From NCBI RefSeq assembly GCF_024746835.1, contig NZ_CP080530.1, positions 682,001 to 746,000 of the forward strand: a stretch of DNA of 64,000 bases, written 5' to 3'. The position numbers were made by a program, and so were the translations under genes. The stretch is from Mesorhizobium sp. AR02 (GTDB taxonomy: Bacteria; Pseudomonadota; Alphaproteobacteria; Rhizobiales; Rhizobiaceae). Position 1 is the first letter of the stretch. The number at the start of each line of letters is the position of its first letter. Below, one piece after another: positions 9,747-17,103 of this stretch. The notes beneath the pieces were generated by a model. The model made no database searches. It saw nothing but the letters and a program-made list of their open reading frames with translations, and was not told the origin of the DNA.

Positions 9747-10627
9747 CTGCGCGAACTTCTGAAACCCATGTCGTCGAAACCCCCGGTTTTCCGGGAGTTT
9801 CTTTTGGCAGAAGCGCCGATGGGCTTTGCGTTGCCCTTGTCGGTCAGCACGCCTTCGCCATGGCTCCAGCCCGCGATGGCCGGCACTATGTTGCCACGGG
9901 CTGGCGTATCCGCCGGCCCATGGCCGAATGGACGCGCAGCGATTTCTACGGTCATTCTGGAGAGCTTGCCGACGAGGCGGCGTTTCGCGCGCATGTCGAC
10001 GAGAACGCCCTTCACCAGCAGCAGCGCGCTGCTCTCGGACGTCGCGAGATCCACTCCCGTGCCCACACGCCATGGGGAACGTCGCAGGGAGCGACCGTCT
10101 ATGCCGAGGGCGTCGTGGCTCACTCAACGGCAGGCCATGGCGGGTTCCATCTGTCGGCGGAGCGAAATCGCAAAGTCCATGACATGCTCCGTGCCAATAG
10201 CGGCTGGTATGAGGAGGACTGTCATTGGGCGGCCGTCGCCCAAGCCTTCCCGCGGCTCTTCACGGACTTCGAGAAAGCTGGTGCGGAAAAGTCGATCCGC
10301 GACTGGTACCCGGATGCCTGGGAGGCGATCCACGGGAGGGTGCTCGAACCCGGCCAATCTGCGAAAAAGGACGAGCGGGCATTTTTCGAGAAGCATACCG
10401 ATGACTGGGTCGTGGTGTCGGCGATCCGTTCCAGGCACCAGGCCGGGTTCACCGAGGTTATCGCGACCCCTGGCGGCAAGCGCGGACCGGGCACGGAGGA
10501 ACGTCGCTTTCTCGTTGCGACCGACGAATACCATGTCGGCCGCTTTGGATTCGTCATCGATGTTGCACGCCACCGTGTCTATGGCGGGTCATCGAGCTTC
10601 ACGGATTGGCAGGGGAGGGACACATAA
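9743..10627 (+). CDS. DUF7007-like domain protein (294 aa)
   Basis: The start overlaps the preceding stop (ATGA at 9743-9746). The protein reads GFPGVSFGRSADGLCVALVG, then QHAFAMAPARDGRHYVATGW, a hallmark stretch that recurs as a fragment near 39346-39408 of this window. Downstream are SAERNRKVHDMLRANSGWYE and EDCHWAAVAQAFPRLF; the C-terminus has FLVATDEYHVGRFGFVIDVA. It is a soluble protein of unknown biochemical role, common on plasmids of this order next to antirestriction genes. Its stop overlaps the ATG at 10627. Confidence 0.7.
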   Translation: MTARTSETHVVETPGFPGVSFGRSADGLCVALVGQHAFAMAPARDGRHYVATGWRIRRPMAEWTRSDFYGHSGELADEAAFRAHVDENALHQQQRAALGRREIHSRAHTPWGTSQGATVYAEGVVAHSTAGHGGFHLSAERNRKVHDMLRANSGWYEEDCHWAAVAQAFPRLFTDFEKAGAEKSIRDWYPDAWEAIHGRVLEPGQSAKKDERAFFEKHTDDWVVVSAIRSRHQAGFTEVIATPGGKRGPGTEERRFLVATDEYHVGRFGFVIDVARHRVYGGSSSFTDWQGRDT

Positions 10628-10938
10628 TGTCTATCCCCGATCGCCGCGCAGAGCTCTTTCGCATGGAGGAGGCTCGGCGCCAGACACAGTGCCAACTCGA
10701 TATGATCGACCGGCAGATCATGAGGCGGATGACGGCGATCATTCCGCGGCTCAGACCTCATGTGCCGGCTATCGACGCGGGAGGGGCCTGGAGCAGGCGA
10801 TGTTTCTCGAACGATATCGGGCCAACCTTGCAGCGATCACACTGGAGAGGCAGCACGAGATCGACGCTCTCTCCCGCAAGCTTGCAAGGCAGGATGCTGC
10901 AATCGAGGCGCGTCGTGCCATACTGCCACCGGACCTGA
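10627..10938 (+). CDS. Small coiled-coil protein, possibly frameshifted
   Basis: The ATG overlaps the preceding stop (TAATG), giving MSIPDRRAELFRMEEARRQT and a charged helical segment up to about nt 10780. After that this frame becomes Ser/Arg-rich and unlike a real protein. The frame at 10800-10949 takes over with good protein character. Either two tiny coupled genes overlap here or a single gene of about 105 codons has a frameshift near 10760-10800. Confidence 0.45.
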   Translation: MSIPDRRAELFRMEEARRQTQCQLDMIDRQIMRRMTAIIPRLRPHVPAIDAGGAWSRRCFSNDIGPTLQRSHWRGSTRSTLSPASLQGRMLQSRRVVPYCHRT

Positions 10939-10949
10939 TGCGCGCCTGA
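10800..10949 (+). CDS. Small helical protein (49 aa) or second half of frameshifted gene
   Basis: From ATG 10800 the frame reads MFLERYRANLAAITLERQHE and ends IEARRAILPPDLMRA. It is strongly helical and charged. There is no good ribosome binding site of its own, which favours a frameshifted continuation of the gene starting at 10627. It faces the convergent PhnA-type gene with a 13-base gap. Confidence 0.4.
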   Translation: MFLERYRANLAAITLERQHEIDALSRKLARQDAAIEARRAILPPDLMRA

Positions 10950-10962
10950 TACCGCGACCTGG

Positions 10963-11271
10963 TCAGCGCTTGCGGACGAACTCCGTTCGCAACACCAGCC
11001 CCTTGATCGCATCATGCCGACAGTCGATTTCTTCGGGATTGTCGGTGAGGCGGATCGACTTGATCACCGTGCCCTGCTTCAGGGTCTGGCCGGCACCCTT
11101 GACCTTGGGGTCCTTGACGAGGACGACGGAGTCGCCGTCGGCGAGCACGTTGCCGGCGGCATCGCGCACTTCGATGCTTCCGGCAGAAGCTGCAATGGCA
11201 GCCATCTCCGACGCTGGTCGCCATTCCCCTGTCGCGTCGTCATAGACGTAGTCGTCGTTCTGATCTGTCAT
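10963..11271 (-). CDS. PhnA/YjdM C-terminal domain protein lacking the zinc ribbon (102 aa)
   Basis: The segment AAGNVLADGDSVVLVKDPKV, followed by KGAGQTLKQGTVIKSIRLTD and the DCRHDAIKGLVLRTEFVRK end, matches the C-terminal SH3-like domain of PhnA (YjdM) proteins. In family members an N-terminal zinc ribbon with two CxxC pairs precedes it. Here the equivalent stretch is MTDQNDDYVYDDATGEWRPA with no cysteine, so the metal site is lost while the domain spacing is kept. The family is named after the phosphonate operon but its molecular role is not settled. Single gene, convergent with its left neighbour. Confidence 0.8.
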   Translation of the reverse strand: MTDQNDDYVYDDATGEWRPASEMAAIAASAGSIEVRDAAGNVLADGDSVVLVKDPKVKGAGQTLKQGTVIKSIRLTDNPEEIDCRHDAIKGLVLRTEFVRKR

Positions 11272-11493
11272 CGCTGCCCTCGCCTCGGGATTGAATGCAG
11301 TGCGCTGTCAGTCCGACCTGGGAGCAGGCCAAAGATCTGATCCGCAGCGGCGGACCGGCGCAGCTCATCTATACCAGCAGGAGCCGGCGTTCAAACCACT
11401 GTCGCCCCTCGCGCAGCCTAGCGGGCAGGCGGATCGTGTGGCGGCGGGAATTGAACGGTGCATTTCCTCCCGCATGCCGATGTCAGAATTCAT

Positions 11494-11747
11494 CCCTTGC
11501 CGGTCTTCCCGGCGGGTTTGCTGCGGTCTGAACCGGCGGCTGTCCGCTTCAAGGCCGCTATCGCGCCGCGGAGCGGCCGTAACCCGCCGATCTCGGCAAG
11601 GCTGGCCCGCGTCCCGCGCAAGGCCAGTGAAGGACTGGCCCCGCTTGTCCGCAAGCCAACCTCGCTCGCCTGGCAGGCTCCGGACCCTGAAGCGTCCAGC
11701 TTCCGCCGGTTCCTTTTGACCGCACCCGCAGGGAAGACCGGCAAGGG
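11494..11747. repeat. Long imperfect inverted repeat (about 250 bp) upstream of the 195-aa gene
   Basis: 24-base arms at 11494-11517 and 11724-11747 pair with a single mismatch. Pairing continues inward with gaps (GCGGTC, then GAACCGGCGG, then the GCTTCA block) to about 11553 and 11685. An inner hairpin GGCCAGT-GAAGG-ACTGGCC sits near 11622-11640. The structure ends 39 bases before the ATG at 11787. No plausible gene lies inside. It could be a folded leader RNA or a single-stranded DNA promoter. Confidence 0.6.
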
Positions 11748-11786
11748 CCGAAACACCTGAAGGGCATCGCTAGAAAGGATCGCATC

Positions 11787-12374
11787 ATGTCCAGTTCAAC
11801 CCGCTCCACCAAAGCCAAGGCCCGCGTCGTCCAGCTCCGCAAGAGCACAACCCTCGAAATGGTCCGGCTCTGCTGCCCGGATGGCCACCAGGCCACCCTC
11901 ATTTCCGAAAGCTTCGGGCTCTCCATCCTCGACAGCGACGGCATCCGTGAATTCCATGAGCGCAGTCTGATCGAAAGCGCCGATACGCTCTCAGAGGGTC
12001 TTTCCGAAAAGGCCATGCAGATCCACCTGCAAAGGATCGTCGGCTCCCATGTCGGTTCGGCCTATGGAGCAGGCCAGTTCTACTCGAAGGCCGTCACCGA
12101 GGCGAAGGATGCCACGGCCAAGCTCGCCAATGACACCCGCGACGAGGACATTGACGGTCCGGTCGGCTTCGACAGCAAGGCCCAGCGCAAGCGCGAATTC
12201 GCCGCCGAAATGGGCCTTCAGGCACATGCCCTGCGCATGGCCGCCGAGGGCGCCGTCGCCGCCTACGAGCACGTCGTTGGTGAAAGCTGGAAGCCCTACG
12301 AACGCCAGACCGAGAACCCCGGCCAGACCGTCAATCGTCAGGCAGCCGATCTCCAGATGGCGGCCCTTGGCTAA
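11787..12374 (+). CDS. Hypothetical rhizobial-plasmid protein (195 aa)
   Basis: Starts MSSSTRSTKAKARVVQLRKS, with a basic N-terminus followed by a mostly helical body (FHERSLIESADTLSEGLSEK, AAEMGLQAHALRMAAEGAVA). GAAAGGAT lies 7-14 bases before the ATG. No membrane segment or known catalytic motif is visible. It lies between two long inverted-repeat leaders and upstream of ardC, in the same direction. I recognise it only as a recurrent companion of ArdC and DUF736 genes; function unknown. Confidence 0.7.
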   Translation: MSSSTRSTKAKARVVQLRKSTTLEMVRLCCPDGHQATLISESFGLSILDSDGIREFHERSLIESADTLSEGLSEKAMQIHLQRIVGSHVGSAYGAGQFYSKAVTEAKDATAKLANDTRDEDIDGPVGFDSKAQRKREFAAEMGLQAHALRMAAEGAVAAYEHVVGESWKPYERQTENPGQTVNRQAADLQMAALG

Positions 12375-12491
12375 ACCCACAATGGGGGGAGCTTCGGCTC
12401 CGCTCTATCCTCTCACACGGAGGCTGGTGTCCCTTGGGGGCACCGGCCTCTTTGCGTGTGCCAAAGATGGAAATAGGCCTGTCGCCCAGAC

Positions 12492-12677
12492 CGCGCCAAT
12501 CGCGGCCGTCACGAATGATGGTCCTGCTCCGGTCCTCGTGCCGCGAAACGGCTGCGCCGTCCTCCACTGACGTTGCGGCCCGCAAGCGATGATTCTCAGC
12601 TTCCCCATCGATCCTCTGCGGGTTCGCGGACCTGCGGTCCTGCGCGTGCGGACCTCGTGACGGCCGCGATTGGCGCG
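12492..12677. repeat. Long inverted repeat upstream of ardC
   Basis: Perfect 23-base arms lie at 12492-12514 and 12655-12677; both contain CGCGGCCGTCACGA or its complement. The enclosed 140 bases can pair further with interruptions (GTTTCGCGG against the GGTTCGCGG region, GGTCCTG blocks). The right arm ends 20 bases before the ardC ATG, so any promoter or ribosome-access switch would be inside or next to the structure. Confidence 0.65.
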
Positions 12678-12697
12678 GCCGCGGATGGAGGTTTGAA

Positions 12698-13624
12698 ATG
12701 GACAGGAAGAGCAGCAAGCCCCGCGTCGACATCTACGCGAAAATCACCGATCGCATCGTCGCGGACCTGGAAAAGGGTGTGCGCCCATGGGTGAGGCCGT
12801 GGAGCGTGGGCAATGCGAAAGGTCGCATCACGCGCCCGCTACGCCACAATGGCCTTCCGTATCAGGGCATCAATACCTTGCTTCTGTGGTCGGAGGCCGC
12901 TTCGAAAGGCTTCGTCTCTCCGACGTGGATAACCTTCAAGCAGAGCGTCGAACTGGGGGGTCATGTCCGAAAGGGGGAGACCGGCTCCATGGTGGTTTTT
13001 GCCAGCCGCTTCACCAGGACCGAAACCGATGCTCATGGCGAAGAAGTCGAACGGGGCATTCCGTTCCTGAAAGCCTACACGGTGTTTTGCGCCGACCAGA
13101 TTGAAGGTCTGCCGCCGCACTATCATGCGGCGCCAGAGCCTGCTGCCGATCCTGTCCAGCGCATCGAGCACGCCGACCGTTTTTTCGACAACACCGGAGC
13201 GGTTGTGCGATATGGCGGAGACAAGGCCTATTATTCTCCCTCTTCCGACCATGTGCAGTTGCCGTCACCGGGATTCTTCCGGGACATGGCTTCATTTGTC
13301 GCTACGAGAGCCCACGAGACTCTGCATTGGACATCGGCTCCTCAGCGGCTGAACAGGGACCTCAGCCGCTACCACGAGGATCGCACGGATCGCGCGCGCG
13401 AAGAATTGCTCGTGGAGCTTGGTGCTGCGATGCTCTGCGCGGACCTCGATATCGTCCCCGAGCTCGAGCCGAGGCCCGATCATGCCGCCTATATTCAGGG
13501 CTGGGCCAGCCTGCTGGGCAGCGACAAGCGGGCGATCTTTCAGGCAGCCGCCCACGCGCAACGCGCGGTCAATTATCTCCACGAATTCCAGCCGCAGGCG
13601 GAAGAATTGGGGAGGGCGGCCTGA
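12698..13624 (+). CDS. ardC: ArdC-like antirestriction protein
   Basis: The 308-residue protein has the ArdC layout: an N-terminal single-strand DNA-binding domain (DIYAKITDRIVADLEKGVRP, HNGLPYQGINTLLLW, WITFKQSVELGG and then a GETGSMVVFASRF strand) and a C-terminal zincin-like domain. HETLH at residues 206-210 is the HExxH metal site. ArdC proteins protect incoming plasmid DNA from restriction and act on or bind single-stranded DNA. Start ATG with GGAGG upstream. It is preceded by a long inverted repeat and coupled to the decayed gene at 13624 (TGATG overlap). Confidence 0.9.
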   Translation: MDRKSSKPRVDIYAKITDRIVADLEKGVRPWVRPWSVGNAKGRITRPLRHNGLPYQGINTLLLWSEAASKGFVSPTWITFKQSVELGGHVRKGETGSMVVFASRFTRTETDAHGEEVERGIPFLKAYTVFCADQIEGLPPHYHAAPEPAADPVQRIEHADRFFDNTGAVVRYGGDKAYYSPSSDHVQLPSPGFFRDMASFVATRAHETLHWTSAPQRLNRDLSRYHEDRTDRAREELLVELGAAMLCADLDIVPELEPRPDHAAYIQGWASLLGSDKRAIFQAAAHAQRAVNYLHEFQPQAEELGRAA

Positions 13625-14330
13625 TGTTACGCGCTCCGCTCTTGCAAGGGGAGGGCGCCGAGCCCTCCCTGATCCGCCTTCGTGTCCTGAGTCTGGGGCG
13701 CAGGTGTGCAATCGACCACGCTCGCCCTGATGGCGGCACATGGTCATTTCGGGCCTTTGGATTGCGCTATATTCGCCGATGCTCGCTGGGAACCGGTCGC
13801 CGTCGACGAGCATTTGCGCTGGCTATGTCGCCGAATGAGCTGCCCCTTGCCGGTTCGTCTCGGACGGCAATCTGCGCGAAAATCGCCTCTACGCCGCTGA
13901 GGGCAAGCGTTGGGCATCGATTCCCGCTTCTACCCGCACCGTCGACCGGCGCGCCAATGTCTTGATCGGCATGACCCGCTGGCAGTGCACGACCACAGCC
14001 GGCGGATCGAAACGATCCCGCGCCGGTTAGCCTCACGCGCTGGCGCTCGCTGCAGCATCCGGTCGCCACTCAATGGCTCGGAATCCGCCCAAAAGCGCCT
14101 GCATCGGCTGCCCCATCTACGCCAACAGCCTCTGGCGATCCATGCGTGACAATGACGCCGAGGCATGTCCCCGATGCTGTCGACGTTGACCGGGCAACTC
14201 GCACCGGCCTGCGCGGTATCGGCGGCGAGGTCTTTCTGCACCGATCCGGCGTTCCCCTTGGCGAAGTCGGTTTGTCGACGGCACAGGCCAGCTCGATTTG
14301 TTAATGTGAAGGGATGTGCGCCGTGTGATC
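13624..14330 (+). pseudogene. Decayed PAPS-reductase-like (phage/plasmid DndC-like) gene
   Basis: Pieces of one protein are visible across frames. MLRAPLLQGEGAEPSLIRLR and VLSLG are in the first frame; then GVQSTTLALMAAHGHFGPLD with CAIFADARWEPVAVDEHLRW (13706-13800). MSPNELPLPVRL-like, RWASIPASTRTVDRRANVLI and a WQCTT piece follow. Then PPKSACIGCPIYANSLWRSM with RDNDAE (14090-14160), and last RTGLRGIGGEVFLHRSGVPL. This is the order found in phage-type phosphoadenosine-phosphosulfate-reductase-like ATP pyrophosphatases, including the SACIGCP cysteine motif. Several single-base indels and in-frame stops break it. Its ATG overlaps the ardC stop, so it was once the second gene of that operon. 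Confidence 0.75.
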
Positions 14331-14377
14331 GTCCAGCCTGGCAAGCGTCGTTGGCTACACCGGCACTGCACAGCAGG

Positions 14378-14401
14378 CTGAAGGCCCCGCCTTGCGGCGG
14401 A
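14378..14401. repeat. 24-bp repeat, inverted copy at 15318-15341
   Basis: The sequence here is an exact inverted copy of 15318-15341. Each contains a CCGCC-GCAA-GGCGG hairpin. The two copies bracket the leader and gene of the first DUF736 locus. Confidence 0.7.
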
Positions 14402-14734
14402 CGCCTGTTCGGGCGGTAACCCGGAGCCGAAGCCTGATCAGCCGGCCCGTACCGGCGTCCAATCCAAGATGGCTATCGACGACTGCTATGCGGCCGTTCC
14501 TGCTTGAAGCAGCGGATTACCGGGCTCCTGGAGATTCGCCTCTCGGCCCCGTCGTCGTTCGACCGATATGAGGAGACTGGTGCGTCTTTCCGGCCACGGG
14601 GCCGTCGTTCTGCAATGACGCGTGACGGGGACGGCCGGGCTTGATGGCGCTCCAACGTGGCTGCGGTTGCGGCGATCATGCCGATAGGCTTCGCCTGTCG
14701 TCCTTGGCCGGGGTTTCATGGAAGGCCGCACCAC

Positions 14735-14985
14735 CTGCGTCCTCGATGTGGCTGGTCTGACCGAAGGCCGTCTTCGCTTCGCTTCGCCTCGTTCTCAACC
14801 TGCAACAGCCGGTCGTGACTTTCTTCCCCTGCTGGCTTCGCCATCATTCCTCGCGGAACAAGAAAGCCTCGCCCTGGCTGCCCTTCACTGTCGTTCCGGC
14901 CCTTCGGGTGCGGGCCGATCGCCTCCGGTCTGTCGACCGCCATCGAGGTCGCGGTGGTCGCGGCCCGAGAAACTCAAGGAGACGA
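14735..14985 (+). promoter_or_regulatory. Conserved DUF736 leader, copy 1
   Basis: Blocks shared in the same order with 16480-16764 and, inverted, 19882-20110: CTTCTTCCCCTG, CATTCCTCGCG, a GTTCC/GTCC block and GATCGCCTCC or its variant. TCGACCGCCATCGAGG or a near variant comes last. CCTCGATG (14741-14748) pairs with CATCGAGG (14941-14948), so the leader can fold back on itself. No gene is evident inside. AAGGAGACGACAA directly precedes the ATG. Confidence 0.6.
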
Positions 14986-14988
14986 CAA

Positions 14989-15300
14989 ATGGCTACCATC
15001 GGCACTTTCACCTCAAACGGCAACTCCGGATTTTCCGGAGCCATCAAGACCCTCAACCTCAACGTCAAGGCCAAGCTGATCCGCGTCGAGAACCCTTCCG
15101 ACAAAGGCCCTCACTTCCGCGTCTACTCGGGTAGCGTCGATCTCGGAGCCGCCTGGCAGAAGGTCTCCAACGAGGGCCGCGACTACCTCTCGGTCAAGCT
15201 GGACGACCCGAGCTTCCCCGCTCCGATCTACGCCACCCTGATCGAGGTGGAAGGCGAGGAAGGCCTGCAGCTGATCTGGTCTCGCCCCAACCGGGACTGA
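14989..15300 (+). CDS. DUF736 family protein, copy 1 (intact)
   Basis: 103 residues: [55 protein letters not shown], then [20 protein letters not shown] and a LIWSRPN end. This is the full DUF736 pattern, a small beta-rich protein nearly always encoded on plasmids and integrative elements of alphaproteobacteria. Function is unproven. The strong ribosome binding site AAGGAG lies 9 bases upstream. A hairpin terminator follows. Two further copies, one truncated, occur in this window. Confidence 0.92.
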   Translation: MATIGTFTSNGNSGFSGAIKTLNLNVKAKLIRVENPSDKGPHFRVYSGSVDLGAAWQKVSNEGRDYLSVKLDDPSFPAPIYATLIEVEGEEGLQLIWSRPNRD

Positions 15301-15317
15301 GGATCTCGCGCGAGGGC

Positions 15318-15341
15318 TCCGCCGCAAGGCGGGGCCTTCAG
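15318..15341 (+). terminator. Hairpin after DUF736 copy 1
   Basis: CCGCC-GCAA-GGCGG forms a 5-bp GC stem with a GNRA tetraloop, followed by GGCCTTCAGCCTTCTTC. It has no clean T-run, so termination is an inference. It is the inverted copy of 14378-14401. Confidence 0.45.
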
Positions 15342-15380
15342 CCTTCTTCGGCAGGTGCACTTGAACGTCAGGCACGCATA

Positions 15381-15402
15381 GACTAAGTTGCATGGACTAA
15401 GT
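15381..15402 (+). promoter_or_regulatory. Direct-repeat operator candidate of the Phd/VapC pair
   Basis: GACTAAGT occurs at 15381-15388 and 15395-15402, separated by TGCATG, immediately before the antitoxin start. Tandem boxes at this position are usual for autoregulation by Phd/YefM-type antitoxins. Confidence 0.5.
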
Positions 15403-15415
15403 CATGGAGCCAGCA

Positions 15416-15661
15416 ATGCGCACCGTCAATATCCACGAGGCCAAGACGCATCTGTCACGCCTTATAGACAAGGCGGCCAAGGGCGAATCTTTCATCATCG
15501 CCAAATCCGGCAAGCCGATGGTGAAGGTCGTCGCGATAGACGCTCCTGCGGCCGGCGAAATGCGTCGCGTCGGGTTTATGGCCGGGCAGTTTTCCGTTCC
15601 GGACGATTTTGATCGCATGGCCGGTGAGGAAATCGAGAAGCTGTTTGGCGGCGACGCATGA
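15416..15661 (+). CDS. Phd/YefM-family antitoxin (81 aa)
   Basis: MRTVNIHEAKTHLSRLIDKA, followed by KGESFIIAKSGKPMVKVVAI, is the Phd/YefM N-terminal dimer and DNA-binding fold. The C-terminal EIEKLFGGDA end is the toxin-binding tail. ATG 15416 was chosen over 15404 because GGAG (15406-15409) is 6 bases before it and the conserved domain begins there. The stop overlaps the toxin start by 4 bases. The direct repeats at 15381-15402 are the probable autoregulatory site. Confidence 0.9.
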   Translation: MRTVNIHEAKTHLSRLIDKAAKGESFIIAKSGKPMVKVVAIDAPAAGEMRRVGFMAGQFSVPDDFDRMAGEEIEKLFGGDA

Positions 15662-16044
15662 AACTTCTGCTCGATACCCATCTTCTGCTCTGGGCGGCGG
15701 GCGAGCCCGACAAGCTCCCGCCTGCCGCCCTCGCTGAGATCGAGAATGCCGACAACGACCTGACGTTCAGCGCTGCAAGTCTCTGGGAGATTGCGATCAA
15801 ACGGGGTCTGGGCCGCGCTGATTTCACGGTCGATGCGCGTCTTTTGCGCAGGGCCCTGATCGACAACGGCTATTATGAGCTGCCAATCACAAGCGAGCAT
15901 GCCATAGCCGTGGAGGGGCTTCCCCCCATCCACAAGGACCCCTTCGATCGGATCCTGATTGCTCAGTCGATCGTCGAGGGCATTACATTGCTGACCGTCG
16001 ACGATCTGGTTGCACAATATCCCGCGCCTATCCGTCGCCTTTGA
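15658..16044 (+). CDS. VapC-like PIN-domain toxin (128 aa)
   Basis: MKLLLDTHLLLWAAGEPDKL has the first PIN acidic residue (LLDTH). SAASLWEIAIKRGLG contains the conserved Glu, and DPFDRILIAQSIVEGITLLT with the following VDD supplies the last acidic residues. PIN toxins are Mg-dependent ribonucleases that cut tRNA or rRNA. The length matches the family subgroup that pairs with Phd-type antitoxins. Coupled to the antitoxin by an ATGA overlap. Confidence 0.92.
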   Translation: MKLLLDTHLLLWAAGEPDKLPPAALAEIENADNDLTFSAASLWEIAIKRGLGRADFTVDARLLRRALIDNGYYELPITSEHAIAVEGLPPIHKDPFDRILIAQSIVEGITLLTVDDLVAQYPAPIRRL

Positions 16045-16479
16045 TAACCTCCGCCCGGAGCCCGAGCCACAGATCGGCTGCTTCAGCGAGGCCTTCTTCC
16101 TGCCGCTCCCGCGCCGTTCATCGCCCGCCCAAGTTATTGTGAAAACGCGCCGAACAGAGACCCCAAGCACTGGACGCCCAAATATCTGATCCACTGCTCT
16201 TTCCAGGATTTTCGACGGGCCACTTCCGGACCCCATGCCATTACCCGGTCGGCCTGACGAGTGACGTCGAGCCGCTCACATTGCCACCCTGCCACGACGT
16301 CTCGGTTCTGGTGTCGGCGTTGGCGCGATGTGAACACGACCCTGCCTGCTAGGTCTGGGCAGATCCGCAGACTGCCCGTCGTTGGGACGGACGGTCGATC
16401 GAACAAGGCGCCGTCTCATGGCGATGACGCCGGTGACGGAACGCCATCTTCATTCCCGTTTCCGAAAGCACGTCCATCT
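16045..16479. other. Intergenic stretch without a supported gene
   Basis: Read on both strands, no frame here has a recognisable protein pattern or a good start. It separates the toxin gene from the second DUF736 leader. Confidence 0.5.
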
Positions 16480-16764
16480 GCGTCCTCGATGTGACTGGTC
16501 TGACCGAAGGCCGATCCCGCAGCGCGGGCTCTCGATCTTGTCCCGGCAACGGCCTGCGCGACTTTCTTCCCCTGCCGGCTGCGCCGCCATTCCTCGCGAT
16601 CCAAGAAAGTCGCTCCCGGCCGCCTTCCACTTCGTTCCAGCCCTAAGGACCACCCCATTGCGCACGCGCAACGGGGACCCCGGTGGGTGCGGGTCGATCG
16701 CCTCCGTTCCACCGACCGTCATCGAGGTCGCGATGGGCGCGGCCCGACCAACAAAGGAATGAAA
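16480..16764 (+). promoter_or_regulatory. Conserved DUF736 leader, copy 2
   Basis: Closely follows copy 1: GCGTCCTCGATGTGACTGGT, CTGACCGAAGGCCG, GACTTTCTTCCCCTGC, CCATTCCTCGCGATCC, GGGTGCGGGTCGATCGCCTC, and a CATCGAGGTCGCG end. It carries an extra insert near 16645-16680. AAAGGAATGAAACAA precedes the ATG at 16768. Confidence 0.6.
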
Positions 16765-16767
16765 CAA

Positions 16768-16956
16768 ATGGCTACCATCGGCACCTTCACCTCCACCGGC
16801 AACGGTTTCACCGACACGATCAAAACCCTCAACCTCAACGTCAAGGCCAAGCTGATCCGCGTCGAGAACCCTTCCGACAAAGGCCCTCACTTCCGCGTCT
16901 ACTCGGGTAGCGTCGATTATGCAGAGAGCGGGATTATGCGGAGTTATGGTCGCTGA
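16768..16956 (+). pseudogene. DUF736 copy 2, truncated
   Basis: [20 protein letters not shown] and then the same [19 protein letters not shown] and [10 protein letters not shown] stretch as copy 1. Nucleotide identity with copy 1 is almost complete from about 16825 to 16916, then stops at codon GSVD. The frame then runs into an 83-bp inverted-repeat sequence and ends after 14 foreign codons. Eleven bases of DUF736 (ATCTCGGAGCC) reappear at 17000-17010 and are then followed by unrelated sequence, so insertion and later loss of the 3' part are both implied. Confidence 0.85.
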
Positions 16957-17002
16957 AGTCTGGATTTGCCGGCGGTTGCGGCGGATTCTGCTCCGCATAA
17001 TC
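16917..17002. mobile_element. Inverted-repeat insertion inside DUF736 copy 2
   Basis: The insert begins TTATGCAGAG (16917-16926) and ends CTCCGCATAA (16991-17000), a 9/10 inverted match. An internal GATTATGCGGAG (16932-16943) is a perfect 12-bp inverted repeat with CTCCGCATAATC (16991-17002). It interrupts DUF736 between TCG and ATCTCGGAGCC. This looks like the end or recombination site of a recombinase-mobilised element or a MITE; no recombinase is intact nearby. Confidence 0.55.
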
Positions 17003-17103
17003 TCGGAGCCTTCGGGCTAGTGAGATGGATGGTGTCGGTCTTAAAGTGCGAGCGTCTTTGGCCTATGCTAATCCGCATGATCATCTAGGCGAAAGCTACA
17101 AAG

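Noticed and set aside
9768..10949. 393-codon frame on the plus strand
   Set aside because: Most of it is a shadow of the DUF7007 gene in another frame. Only its last 49 codons look real and are listed separately.
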